Shown: positions 44,342-57,300, counted from the stretch's first letter. The stretch: 64,000 nucleotides of DNA from Bryum argenteum (GCA_037043015.1 CM073326.1:6421845-6485844); one strand, 5' to 3'. Made by a program: numbers and translations. Notes: a model not told the origin generated them from the sequence alone.

Positions 44342-44392
44342 TTAATTTATTTCTAATTTGAGTATTTATGTCATAGTTTTATGGTTAGGTAC

Positions 44393-44470
44393 CATAAGCT
44401 TGTCTTGATGGTTAAGAGCCATGACCCTCAATAAGAAGGTTGTTGGTTACTATCCATGTGCCAATGGGGG
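44393..44470 (+). repeat. tRNA-like SINE head
   Basis: CTTGTCTTGATGGTTAAGAG is A-box-like and GGTTACTATCC (44445-44455) is B-box-like, at tRNA-like spacing. The sequence resembles the head at 39086-39147. A 3' end or tail is not defined. Confidence 0.4.
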
Positions 44471-47400
44471 TGCTCATCACTATACATTGGTAGAACAAAA
44501 ATTCTATTCGCGCATTTGAAATAGTTTAGAAGCCCTTCTATTTTCCTCTCTCCATCTTGACCTTGAATGTCTTGAGATGATTACAACAATTTCCTCATGT
44601 GATTTGGATTTGTGTTCTAGCTCAACTTTCAGCACATATAATTGTTATAGCAAAGAAGGATCCATGTTGTGTGAATTAAAACCCATCAAAGACTCACAGT
44701 TCAAGTTCATGCCCGAAAACAAATATGTTGAATACCTTGGTTACTAATAATAATACAGGTATAAAGTTATCACCTTTGAATATCCATTATTATTTTTAGT
44801 ACATTCACTTTTGGCGGGAGAAATCATATATATTTATTGTTTTAAGTAAGTTTCCTAAAACTTCCAAAATTTAAATTGGATTCAATTCTCAAGAGTCTAA
44901 ACAACCACATTGTGGTTAGTTGGAAACTTTGAAGCGGTGCCACTCTTGAACTACTTTGAAATTTTGATAAATAAATTGAAGTATACGAAGCAAAAGTTTG
45001 GTGTGTTTGGTGTCGAATGCAATTTACACTTTATTCATTTAGGTGAGTGATTAATTTTCTAAAAACCTCCAAATACAAATAAGGCAAGACTTTTCTCTTG
45101 GGATTGTTGTATGGACTATTCAACTTCAAGTATTGGTGTTCACACGTTGCTCCTCGAAGTGCCCGCCATCACAATTTTGGAACATAGGCGCTAAGGGTGA
45201 GAAGGTATCTAATGAATCACTTTGTTAGCCCACATTAATCAAAAAGGTCTTTTTGTCTTTACTTATATTCACCATAGGTCACTTTTTAGTTGTATATGTA
45301 TAAGAGTGTAAGTCAAAGGAAGAGGCCCTTCACGAAGTCCTTTATTTGGATCCGGCCAAAATAGCTATGAATTGTTTAGTTTTTATATACCTCAATCTAT
45401 TGCAAGCCTCCTCAATGATCTTCTTGACCTCCAATGCTTGTAACTTAACCAGAATGAATGATTGGTAACTCTTATCTATTATGTATGTTCCATAACGGCC
45501 CTTTTTTGTCTAAGAATGAAGTCGTAAAAAGTGGTCAAAGTCCATTGCCTAGAATATTTCGAAGTCCTTGATTTTCATAAAATTATTGGATCTCTCAATC
45601 TATGTAATGTAGAATCGGAAACACTATAGAACTTCTTATACTAGTGGTTTACAAGGTCCTACGATTTTTATTTTGCCTGCCCTCTTCTACAAAACCAAAA
45701 AAATACTTCATTAACTCGCTCCTTTGAGAAGAAATTTGAAGGTTGCTACTCATTTAGGAGATAAATAATCCTTGTGATGATTGAACCTGTCAATGACCAA
45801 ATATTCATTTTTTTGACAATGTATAGTTTGGAGCGTCGTATTTTCCTTTTTTCATCATCTTCAAATAAGAAAACAACATGTAGGAAAGATTTGTAAATCT
45901 ACTATTGTATGCAATGGCTATGATGTAAGCCCCAATGATTATCTTTCAAATTCCATTTGAGTGAAGCAAACACAAATTGCTATTACAAGTTAGCTTCTTG
46001 GAAGCCGTAAAAGTTTATGTTTCTTCGAGAGATTAGGCTCTATTGCTTACTTCTTCAAACATACTCAAATATTCACATGGCTCTCGCTGGGCCAAGCTTT
46101 TCTAATCATTTGGTACCTATTGGGTTTCAAGATTATTTGTTTCCCTTGTGTGCACACAATCACACATTGGTGGACCACACATTGCAATATTAATGCAATT
46201 TTTGTTTGGAAACTCATTAGCAATTGGCATAAAAAATTGAAAAAATAAAAGAAAAAAGGACATAATTAATCTATATCTTACATGAACAATTGTAATATAT
46301 TAGTTGAAGTCAAATCTTTCTAACTACATTAAGGTACTCAAGTTTTATCTTGAGATTTTGATAACCTCCTTGCTAATTTATGTCAATGTCTAAAACTGGG
46401 TGGTAAAAGCTTATAATCATTCATAAGCCAATTACATTAATTTCTTCAAAACCAACAATTCAATTATACAATGAGATGAACAAATAATCAAATCTTACAA
46501 ATTTAAGTTTGAAAATTATCATTTCTCTTAATTGTACAACTAGGTTCATAGAGGCTTTTGAAGTACTTGAAATGACTTCAGATTTCTTCAAAATGAGCAA
46601 ATCAATGGATAAATTTTTAAATTTTACAAGATAATTTGCACCAATAGGATCCTATAGAGTACTAGTATATGAAGTCGTCAAAAAAGAGATATTTTTATTG
46701 CACAAATTGGAAGATCCAAGCATTTGTTGAAAAATAGGCACCTCAAAAAAAATTCCGTAGTTGACTTTGAGCAAGCCTTTTTTGAGGATATATTGTAGAA
46801 TAAAGTTACCTACCATCTTTCTACTCACCTTAGAATGATGTGGGCTTAGCCGAATCATATTTGAGGCTTGCAATGTGCAAAGGTACACTAAAATCCTATA
46901 TTTCAATCAAGAAATTCAAAAATAACATTTGGGCTAGTTCAAAATAAAAGGTCACTTGGAGGAACCTTTTAAATAACTCTTACTATAACACAAGTGAGCT
47001 AAAAAGCAAACATCCATAACAACCATCTCCAATTGAGTTTTTTGTCATTGAAGATGGAATCACCTTTTTTTAAATTAAGATTAGGGATTTGACCAAAAGA
47101 ACTTCTTGTGATTTCCACGCCCTACTTAACATTTTTTAGCAATCGACAATTGGTCTTGCTACTGGCGGCATTCTAAATCTTAACTTTCATAAGGTGAAAT
47201 TAGTGCCTTACAACTACCCATAAAAGAAAACCTTCATCGTTTGTGTTTGAAGGCCTATATAAAAATTATCATGATTTCAAAAGTTTTCGAAGTTGCAAAT
47301 ATCCCTCACCTGAGTTGGTGTGGTGCCCTAGTGATGAACAACAACCAAATTAAAAACATGGAAACAAAAATGTAGGTAACAACAAGGTCATATGTATATT

Positions 47401-48015
47401 TGAGAAGTGATTTTTCAAGCTTTTTCTTTTTTCTTCCCTGTCGACTGGGGATCTTGAAAGGTCACAAACCAAAAGCGTTCGTAAGAATCACGGGTTTCAA
47501 TGTAGTCAACTAGATGCGGAGGATTATTATCTTGTTGAAGAAGATACTGCAACGTGAACTTGTCTAAAGTCATAAAGGTCATTCTAGACTTTTTTTGTTT
47601 TAGGGGTAAGCAAGTGAGTGACTAATCTAGTAAAACTAAAAATAGGTGTGTAAGTAAATGTGTGAGCATGTGAAATTGACAAATTCTCTTATGTAGTTCT
47701 ATATTCATTTTTATGGTAAAATATATATTTCCATAAGCTCTATAGAACTCATACAACAAACATTTGTGATTTGAATGTTGACTCTTCGATGTATTGGTGT
47801 TCAAGGTTGAACTTCAAAAATCATCTACAAAAAATATAGTAGACTTTTTACAAAATTCATACAATGTCAAATAATGAATAAATCCACATTATTAAGGTAC
47901 TCATTGTTCTTTCTTGGCAATGTTTAGAATCTCAACTCATAAAGTTGAAAAGTTATGACTAAAGAAGTGGGTTTCTTTACGATATGAACCGAAGTTTATG
48001 GCATTTTTGCTTAGC
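44471..48015. other. AT-rich intergenic DNA
   Basis: No gene, RT motif or tandem array recognised in about 3.5 kb. The largest frames (46652-46906 minus, 47622-47804 minus) show no family resemblance. It is probably decayed repeats. Confidence 0.5.
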
Positions 48016-48537
48016 TCAATGTCGTGGGGTCCAAGCTTCATATATCAATAAATAGTCATTAAGTACCAAATTATATTCTTCTTCATTTTCAGCATACGAA
48101 GGAAATTCGTCCCAAACGTCTCTATTTCGAAGGAGTGAACGAAATTCTTGAGTACTTAATTCTTGAGGTTCGGATGAAATCTTTGTCAAAATTCTCTTAC
48201 TAACATAAATGCAAGTAGGATAAACTTGACTAAAATCCAATAAGAGAATTGCAAATGATAGTGGCGGAGATTGTTGCTCGGCAACATCCTTTTTAGGATC
48301 ATCTTCACATGCCACCATCCATGCATTCCATTCAAGTGTGCTCTCCACCCACACTTTCCATTTTTTGCTCACACTTCTAAGACTTTGTAAAGTGGATACC
48401 AAGGTCATTATTTTTGCCACGTTACAAAGATCCTCACATGTAATTGGTCTTGGAAGTAATAATTTTGGTAATATTGTTGTTTCAAATACTAAGGGATGAA
48501 ACCCCGGAATATATCCTTCATCAACTAAATTATCCAT
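48016..48537 (-). CDS. Hypothetical intronless protein, F-box-like
   Basis: A single 173-codon frame starts MDNLVDEGYIPGFHPLVF. The middle part (ILPKLLLPRPITCEDLCNVA ... LRSVSKKWKVWVES) has the spacing of an F-box-like helix bundle: Leu-Pro near the start, then a Val-Ser-Lys-x-Trp segment where F-box proteins have VCKxW. The acidic C-terminal half has an NEEEYNLVLNDYLL stretch. This is the only long frame in about 10 kb of AT-rich, transposon-laden DNA, and its composition looks coding. The F-box link is inference; it could equally be a lineage-specific family of unknown role. It may be full length or the remnant of a longer gene. Confidence 0.55.
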   Translation of the reverse strand: MDNLVDEGYIPGFHPLVFETTILPKLLLPRPITCEDLCNVAKIMTLVSTLQSLRSVSKKWKVWVESTLEWNAWMVACEDDPKKDVAEQQSPPLSFAILLLDFSQVYPTCIYVSKRILTKISSEPQELSTQEFRSLLRNRDVWDEFPSYAENEEEYNLVLNDYLLIYEAWTPRH

Positions 48538-48798
48538 TTTTCAAAATATATTAAAAATGATCGATACTTTCGTCAAACAACAAATTATTACCCAACACCA
48601 AAATAAACACCAAAATATATTTAATGTTGAGGCTTATAGGTGTAAGTTGTATGATTATTGAAGTAATTATATAAGTCAGTGACCTATTTATACAATATTT
48701 TACTTTTAAACTTTTACTTTGATAACTTATGTTCTTATGAACAATCTTTTGGGTAAGCATGGTGAAGGAACACATGAAGATAACATCAGACTCCTATC

Positions 48799-48893
48799 GG
48801 TTGGTATAAATAGAGTGTCTGTTTGACCTACTCTTGATGATATGCCTATCGAACATAACAACAATAGTATAGGAGTATTACCAATCTCTAAGT
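48799..48893 (+). repeat. Dispersed repeat, copy 2 (TAGAGTGTCT family)
   Basis: TAGAGTGTCTGTTTGACCTA then CTTGATGATATGCC and ACAATAGTATAGGAGTATTA; a close relative of copy 3 at 51409-51507. Confidence 0.75.
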
Positions 48894-49554
48894 GTGGACA
48901 CTGTATAACAAAGAATCAAGAACCAATAAACTCTAAAGTAGTTAGTTGGGTTGTACTTTAGTGTATAAAAGTAAAAGGTTGGTGTTATTGATTGTTATAT
49001 ACCAAGGTTATTTGAAAAATACATGGTTGTGTTGTAGTAGTGGTCCGGATTTTATTCTTGTTTATCTTTTTTGGAGATTATTACAATCATCAGGCGCTAT
49101 CAATTTAGTGGGGTAGAAAATTCCAACACCAGGGTCGTGTATTTTGACTAGGTTCTTACTATAAATAAGTACTTACTTGTGTTCTTCGGACACAAACATC
49201 AAAAAGGTCAGATTGAAATTTATAAAAATGTGTAAAAAATTCAGACCTAGATATAAAAATAATACAAAGTTGGAGGTGTTTGGTGATGTTGAAATTATGG
49301 GATATGCAATCAATATGCAAGTTCCCTACTCTCGAATCTCCATGTTGTTTGAGATTTATAACATGTCCTCCGTTCTCGTATTTTCGGTTCCTCATATTTT
49401 TTGAGATTTGTAGCATGTCCTCCTTTCCCTCGTTCCTACTTTCTTGTCCTCTATTATGGTTCCCTATTCTCTATTTTTTTCCTTACTGGTTTTCTACCTC
49501 TAAACTCTTGTTCATGGTTCCCATCTTTTGTTTCCATTCCATATCCCCCGACTT

Positions 49555-49710
49555 CCCTTATTGGTTTCCATCATTCGTTCCCGGTTCCCATCATTCATTC
49601 ATAGTTCCCATCAGACATTCATAGTTCCCATCAATCATTCCTAGTTCTCATTATTTGTTCCTGGTTCCCACCTTACGTTCCTAGTTCATATCCTTTGTTC
49701 CCTGTTCCTA
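49555..49710. repeat. Degenerate short tandem repeat (CATTCATAGTTCCCATCA type)
   Basis: About eight imperfect units of roughly 20 bp around the core GTTCCCATCA. The frames that cross it are low-complexity. Confidence 0.8.
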
Positions 49711-51408
49711 GTTTCCTCATCCTCCTTCACTTCTTCTTTGCTCCCATTTTCATGTTCAATGTTCCTTGTCCATTTGCTTCCTTGTTTATTCTTAAGATTT
49801 GATAAACTCTTAATAACAATCAAATACCACTTATGGAAACTCTTCAAAATCTTTAGAACGCTTTATACCATGTATACATGACCATGCATCCCCAAGGACA
49901 AATAGACAAACCGTGTTCTTTTATATAGAGATAAAGATGATTATATGTCTCTTTTTTTTGGAGTTTTTGAATTTATGGTAGTTGTATGCATATCGGTAGT
50001 GGCTCTCTAGTTTCTATTTTCCTTCTCTGTAATTTTGTAAGTATGGCATGGTGTATAGCAATTGTGTTTATTTCTCTTATTGTATTTTTTATGAGTTTCT
50101 TTGGTATTTTAAATTTAGTTATTAGGATTTTTTATAAAAATGATGTTTGTAGATGCTCTAACACCTACTGTAATTACTATTAGTGGTCCAACTATCCACT
50201 CTTTGTTGATAATATCGTTGATAGTTTTCTCTTAATGGTATCTAGTGAGAATCTATCATTACATTATATGAATTCTATAAATTGTATCTTCAAAGTTTTC
50301 ATGGGAGATGTAGAGAGGTTTGAATGGCAAGATAGTCATTTTATGCATATGAGGTTTGGTATTAGTCGTGCATTACATTGGCAACTTTGTTGTACGCATG
50401 TACATGGTATAGCCATGGTAGAGTTGTATTCTCTAGTGGTTTATCAGGGTTTAACATTTTGAATTTTTTCATGAGGGTAGTAGTTCTATCATTATTCAAA
50501 GTGCTTTATTGTGTTTTTGTTCGAAGCGCATGTATATGGTGATGCTTGTACTTTAGTAATACATGTAATAATGTGTTTGGATCTTGGGAGTTGCATATTG
50601 AGCATGTAACTGATGGTTATAACTCTTTGCCAAAAAATATTTGTTTCCTAGCATTGCCCATGTATTGACCATGTCTTAGTTCCAAGGAAGCATGTTTTTT
50701 GGGAGTTTTTATCTGTTTATTAGTCCATAATTATTTGGATAGTTTATCATTTATGTGAATGTTACTTATCTACTTATTTATAATGAAAAGTTTGTTGCAA
50801 TGTATGTTAAGTTGTTTTCTTTGTCATATTCAATAAAATGTTTTTCAAGAAATCTTGTAGGGCCTTCATCTCGAGTTTTAACCATAGAATGCCACCAATC
50901 TATTGAAAGTAATATAATGTAGAATGTCCAAATTCATATATTAGAGCTGCATTGTAGTAATCTTTGTATTCTTTGTATTTAGCATGTATTGCTACTTTGT
51001 CCTTTTTTGTTGCCATCTATAATGCCGTGAGCTCGTAATTTGTACAATGATGTAGGTTGTTCTCTTTCTTCTAAAAGTGTTACAGTGTAGATTGGTTTTG
51101 TATTGGTGGTTTTAAAAGAATTACATCCAGTCAAAACATGGCTCCTGGATACGCTTTAAACGCTTAAGAGGTTTGGCATTCAAAGAGCTTTTAGAGACGC
51201 GGACTTTTGTCACTGACCACTTAAGCCAAAATGTTACCTTTCAATGTGCACATTTCTACTAGTGGTAGCTAACTAGGAGGAATTTAATGCAAAAGGCAAT
51301 GTGGTGAAGAACAAACACACATTTACTCAAATGGATGTTAGTCGGTGAAGAATAAGAATCGGTACAACATTTAAGAAAGAAGACGAAGAAGAAGAACACC
51401 ACACCCGT

Positions 51409-51507
51409 AAGGGATGGCGTGAATAAAGTGTCTGTTCGACCTACCCTTGATGATATGCCCACATGACCTATTAACAATGGTATAGGACTACTAACCCCTC
51501 TCAGGGA
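51409..51507 (+). repeat. Dispersed repeat, copy 3 (TAGAGTGTCT family)
   Basis: AAAGTGTCTGTTCGACCTAC, CTTGATGATATGCC and AACAATGGTATAGGACTACT follow in the same order as in copies 1 and 2. Confidence 0.75.
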
Positions 51508-52233
51508 CATTTAAGAAAGACATTAAAGTCATTGTGGAAAAAACAATCATGAAAACGCTTTCATTTACAAGCGCAAAAATAGCTCCAAGGATCTATTAGG
51601 TCTTGCTTGTATGGAGTCCTTGAAAGGCTATTGCAGAGGAGAAAGTCGTGGCCTTTGAACATGGTAAAAGGTAGAAAGATCATGCACAGGGGAGTAACTC
51701 AATTGGTGGAGATGAGGGGAGTAGCATCACCAAAGGGTAAAAAATATCATGCAAGCAAAGAGGGAAAACTCCTCTTGTATCATCAAATGTGGATGCAAAA
51801 GTGGTTGCAATTGTCTTAACTTGATCTTAAAGCAACAACATGGAAAAGATGGAAAGGTTGCAACTTCAAGCACTTTCTCGACTTTCTCGATCCTTAATAT
51901 TTTGTGTTATTTTATTTGCCTTAAATCTTCGTTCTCTTGTGCACCCTCTCTTTACTTGCATTTGAATGTGACGTGTACATGTACAAAGGCAATCAAGTTT
52001 TACGGACTTATGATACCTTTATTATTGCCAAGTAGCATTGATATGAACTCAACAAAATAAAGACCCAATGGATTTTCCAATAAAGTGTGTTTTCTTCTAT
52101 GACATTCCATTCTTCTTCACAAACTTGTGTGGAAGGTGGAGCATGAGGCGCTCAAATAGGCGGAAGAAGGGAGAAGAAAAATTGCCCACTATGCAATTTG
52201 AGTAAATTATTGTGTTGGAGTATATGCTATTAA

Positions 52234-52486
52234 CCCCAATTCCGTTAAAATGGCACTATGCTATGTGCCATTTTGTCACACTAGATCTTACATTTGTGCT
52301 CATACAAAATGGTGTATTTTGTAATATCACAATTTTTTTTGTAATATCACTTCTTTATACACATTGTCACCCATTTCCCTAATAATACCTCAGAATTCTG
52401 TTATATCACATGGTTTTTGAACTACAACTGAGAAAGTTGAGGTGTGCCATTTTACAGGAATAATGCCATTTTAACGGAATTGTGGT
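52234..52486. mobile_element. TTAA-type inverted-repeat element, 253 bp
   Basis: Termini are CCCCAATTCCGTTAAAATGG (left) and CCACAATTCCGTTAAAATGG (right, reverse complement); both continue into CA, so 21 of 22 bases match. Flanks are TTAA (52230-52233) and TTTA (52487-52490). It is shorter than the other TTAA elements and its interior differs from theirs. The inverted repeat is certain; the superfamily is tentative. Confidence 0.7.
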
Positions 52487-52490
52487 TTAT

Positions 52491-54361
52491 TGGTGTTCTC
52501 CTATATGGAATTTCATGAAAGTTCTAGAAGAATATGCACCTCACATTGGTTTTATTTAGTGAGAATCAACATTTTTGTATGTCATAATTATTTGGTTGTA
52601 GATCTAGTTAACCTAATCTTAAAATTCCTTAAAGCATTGAATTAGGTGCATGAAAAATGGATGGAAAATTGATAGTATCCTTAATCAAATATCTTCTAAA
52701 GATGGAACTAGCTCTTCTTCTCCCTTATGTGAGAACACTCTTAAATTACTTAAATTAATATAGTGTGATTGATTGCATCAATTGACTAGTTCTAGAATAT
52801 TTTATATATACAATATGATCTTTTAGTATTTGATAAATGAAAAATCTAAATGGTCAATACGAAGGTTTTATTTACAACTATTCTATGAGATTTGTAACAA
52901 ATTCCTTATTATGTTTGAAATGAAATGGCGCAATAATCATCAACTATCTTTGTACTTCCTTCTTCCATTACTACTAATTTTGTGTTTTTTTTTAGTTTCA
53001 CTTTCCTATTATGATGATTTTACCTTGGACTATTGTCATTGACTCTGTGAGAGGAAAAGTTCACAACCGGAAACACAGTAGGATTAAATAGCTTTCTCAT
53101 CGCAAAACTTCTTTGCACATCCCGAAAAAGGCTTCATCATACAATTTGCAAATTTCGTACACAATGTACATACAAAGTTCACAAATCCTTTACAAGACAC
53201 TTTGTTTGACCGAGGACACTGTGAGGGGCTTGAGTACTCACTGCAAATTAATATACTGTATATGTAGAGGAGTGAAGGTTGCATTACAACAAGTGGGTGT
53301 GAAAATCCCAAAGGACTCGAATTACAAAAAAAAATACAAGCAAAAATCAAATGCAAAGTGAGCGATTCGACCCAAGGGTATCGATGCTTTTCAACATAGA
53401 GATGTATGGTATGAAAACAACATAGCTTAACAACAATAGTTTAGCTCAAATCACAAAGATCATCAATAGGCTCAAATTTTGATTTCATAATCATAAATTT
53501 GCCAAACTATTGGTGACCTTTGATGGAGATATGAAAGGAAATGCTTGTAGTTTATTGTATATAACCCGTCGGGTCGTGTGTGTCCCCCACGAGGCGTGGG
53601 GTCGGCCGAAGGAAGGAGACGGTGGCCATGGCCCGCGAATCTCTGCAATGACTTGTAAGCATTCATAATCTCGAATTGGCGCATTTTCCGGCATACTCAC
53701 GTGATCCTGCTGATCCTTCAATTCGACCTCCCTTCTAATTCAAAGTTAGGGTTCCGATTCCCCCTCTGGACCTTTCTCTCTGTCTGTAGTTCCGATCCTG
53801 TAAAAAATTCTGCAATATAATCCTTCTTTAGAGTTTCAAGTAATTCTCATTAGCAAGTAGGTCTGGCGCTGTTACAGTTTGTTAAGTGATTGTTTACATT
53901 GGAAATGGCGGAGATGAAATTTTCTGAAAGCGATTATTGATTGAGAGGACTGCATTGCTTCTTGTAAGAGATGCTGATAAGAAGTTAGGTCACAGGTTGT
54001 GACCATCTGAAACTTGGAAGTGGAGGAGATGGAGTTCCTTCGGCACTGGAGGTGTAATTGGTCAAGAGGCTTCACGTTTACGCTGTAATACGGTGAGGAA
54101 TTGATGACGGTTGGACTCTTTCATGATGGAGTGAATTTAGTGCTTAAAAGAATAGGTCTGTGGCGTTTGCAGTGTTTAGGTCGGAGGTAATGGACGAGGA
54201 TGTGCGTACGCAATGCAAGAGGCGATGTTGCTTGGGACGGTTGAGAGGCTATTGCCTGGTGATAGAAATGCTCTGAGAACCTTTCTTGCTAAAGACGCTT
54301 GAGAATTGCCTGGTGATAAAAAAAAGCTTCGAAAAGCATTCTTGCTTGGCGAGGGGTAACC
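52491..54361. other. Intergenic region and PAN2 upstream leader
   Basis: No separate gene recognised. Sequence becomes less AT-rich from about 53.57 kb (short GC-rich block at 53568-53640), marking the probable PAN2 promoter and 5' leader. Short frames at 53084-53361 and 53472-53721 have no family resemblance. Confidence 0.45.
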
Positions 54362-57300
54362 ATGGTAGGAGCTAAGTTAAGAGAGCTGGCGAATGTGAGC
54401 CAGCAGCGCACCGCTGAACCAATCTGTTGCACGCTCTTCGATCCGCTCTTAGACCTCGTGTGGACAGCCTCTTCGACTGTAAGATTGCTTTTCTGACTTC
54501 AATTATATGCGTTTTTTGTAATGAAATGACGCAGTGTTTAGTTCTGCATCTATAATGGTGTACTTGGACTTCCAGAATTGCCTCATGGATCCGGATCCTA
54601 TCTTGCTTTTGCTGATCTTTCTCGAGAGCATCCGAGAATTGTTGTAGTTCAGGCACATACTATCGAGTTGTGTGGATCATGTCTGTGCTTTAGGCCTAAG
54701 ACTCATGCTTGGGTTTGGGGTTTGGGCAGGGCTCTCTCCATTCATTTATTTGCCCTACTTTGGACAAGTACAGTGTTTTTGGAGCGCATCCTACATCTGT
54801 GGTAGGTCTGCTTGGAGCAGCGGAAGGCATTTTGTCAGTCAGTTCAGATTATGTTCGTATGCACACAAGAGGGGGCGTCTCTTTGCTTTCATTCAGGTAA
54901 GTCAGTGTGAAGTCTTCGTTCCAGCATCATTCTACTTGTAGATGAAAGAGTTCCCCCATCAGTTATGGAGCTTTGGTACGAAGCTAGTGTCGTTAATGTC
55001 AAGCAGTCACCTGTGCTTCTGATGCCACAGGGACGAGGATGTCTCGGGTATTACATGTTGTGATTGGGAACGACCAGGAGCTGCTCGTGTACTTCTTGGG
55101 CATTCAGGCTCAATAATTTCAGTGCTCGATCTTTTGACTGCAGTTGTTGCCTCCTCGGTACGTGCCATTGTCCTTGTATCGGTGGTAAAGGTTTGGATTA
55201 GCAAATATTTAATATCTCCTGAGTGATCATTCGATTGAGCTTTACCGATTGCTAGGAGGTTTCCTCATGTATCTGGTATGACGAATTTCAGGTATTAGTG
55301 GGCCAAGATATAGCCGTGATGCGCAGCAGTGGCAGACTTGTTGCGTGTGGGGGCATGAATGGTGACATCATATTGAAAGATTTTCGCACCATGAAAACGG
55401 AGCACACAATAGATGCGCATCCGGGTATGAACATGGCCTTCGAGGTCTCCTACTCGTCGTTATAGGTGCTTCAGTCTCTCAACTTTCCTTGTTGTGATGA
55501 GCAGTGATCAACATCTTTGCTTCAAGGGGCACGATGCTGAGTTTATTTGAACGCAACCTACAAGCTGAGATGTGTTCGTCTTTTCCAGGAAAAGTTTCTT
55601 CATTGGATCTCAAGGGCGATTTGCTTGTCTCGTGTGGCCTTACGCAACGGATGGGTCGTTTCTATTGTGAACCTGTTATCAAGGTTGGTACTACAAATTC
55701 TAAGCTGAAAGCTCACTAGTAAACTGGAATTCGGGAACTTAACAAGGATCATCATAAATAGTTGATATCCAATTTTGTAACAGTCTGCCATTAGCTTTGC
55801 TAAGCTTCAGCGTTTTTCTTGATTACACTCAGGTTTTTGATATTCGCCAGCAAGTTCGCCCTCTTTCACATATCCCGTTTGCTCCTGGTGCGACTACATT
55901 GCGTTTTCAACCGAAGTTTTCCAGTCAAGTTTTGGCCACTTCAACAAGTGGTGCAATACTTCTCACAGATATTCAAGGAGGTGGAGTCGATTTTCAATCT
56001 TATCAGGTGAGACATTCTTATATTCAATTCAAGTGTGGTGCCGAAGTCTTCTTTTCTGTTTAGGCATCCTCTCTAATCAAATTAGTGAAGCTCAGAAGTG
56101 GCACATTGAGTCTGAGCGTCTTGTATATTTTGGAATAAGGTCAGTAGGCTCTAACGAGCGGGCTCGTTCTTGTTCATTAGTTCATGGACGTGTTTGAGAT
56201 GTTTGTGCCATACCGGGTCCTGGTTATTTCTTATTGAGATTCTTCCACCGCCTCGGATGAGATTTTCTGTTGTGTTTAAGTAGAGTTTGCTGCTTCAGGT
56301 GGACTGTGAGACGGACGCTTTGTTAGCCGCAGACGTGTCAAGTTCTGGGGAGCTTTTTGCATTTGGGGATTCAGGAGGATTTGTCCATGTTTGGGGCGCT
56401 TCAGAACATGCTCTTGTGAACCTGCATTCTCTTTCAACGGAGGTACCCCTTGAACTAAAGCAAATCATATCCCACATAGCATTGATTCATGTTGTTGGCC
56501 GTAATATTTTCCAATGCAAGAGGAGTTGGTAGTAGCTCTTTATGATTTGCAAAACTTAAAATTGGCCGTAGTGTTCATGAATATAATCCAGAGTGCAAGT
56601 CTCGTACTATAAGGATCACCAATGTAAATTTGAAAATCATGCATCTCCGGGCACTGGTGATAAACGGTGCAGGCTGGATAAAGAAGACTTGGATGTGTAT
56701 GAATCACAGTTGTTATTGGGGCCGAAATGCTCATGCGTCCAGTGTGGCACTGCGTTTATTCTGGAGTTGCTGAACTTTGAAAAGGGACAGAGGTAGTCTC
56801 GTATGTTGCACGACTTACTCACGCCCTTTCAAATCTTGATGCATTAACTAAAGAAGATCCAAAAGTTCGATGTCGATACTGCACCACAAACTCTATATAA
56901 TAAACCTCGATTGTTCTTGCAGCTTCCAGATATCGTACAGCCTATGGCGGACAACCATATAACTGAGCTGGAGTCTTTTAGTGATGTGTTTTTGCCTCCT
57001 TCAACCGATGTTCCGTTCTCTTCAATGGACCCGTCCAGCGCAATTCGTGTCGGCCTTCCACCGAGGATAGTGGGTAGACAATTGACAGAGCAGATGAACT
57101 CCCTTGACTTTGTAGGGTGTGTGCAAAATCCAACATGGCGCCGGGGATCGCCCTACGGCTCTGCATCAAGAGCAGCTGCTGGTTTTCGAAACTTGCGTCA
57201 AACACGGAAGGTATGTCAACTTTCTGTTTTCCATTCTCGGCAATGAATCATAAATGATACCAGCGTAACTTATTGAATGATAACCTCGCCACAGGTAGCC

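Larger units (their letters stand above)
48538..52229. other. AT-rich intergenic DNA with dispersed repeats
   Basis: It holds two copies of the TAGAGTGTCT repeat and a degenerate GTTCCCATCA tandem region (listed separately). The minus strand around 50650-51060 contains stretches that read like broken coding sequence, but no motif allows a call. Confidence 0.45.

Noticed and set aside
54578-54805. Coding-looking frame ([18 protein letters not shown]) in PAN2 intron 1
   Set aside because: Splicing 54478 directly to 54730 keeps frame and matches the WD40 region of PAN2; including this segment does not improve the match and needs a poor donor.
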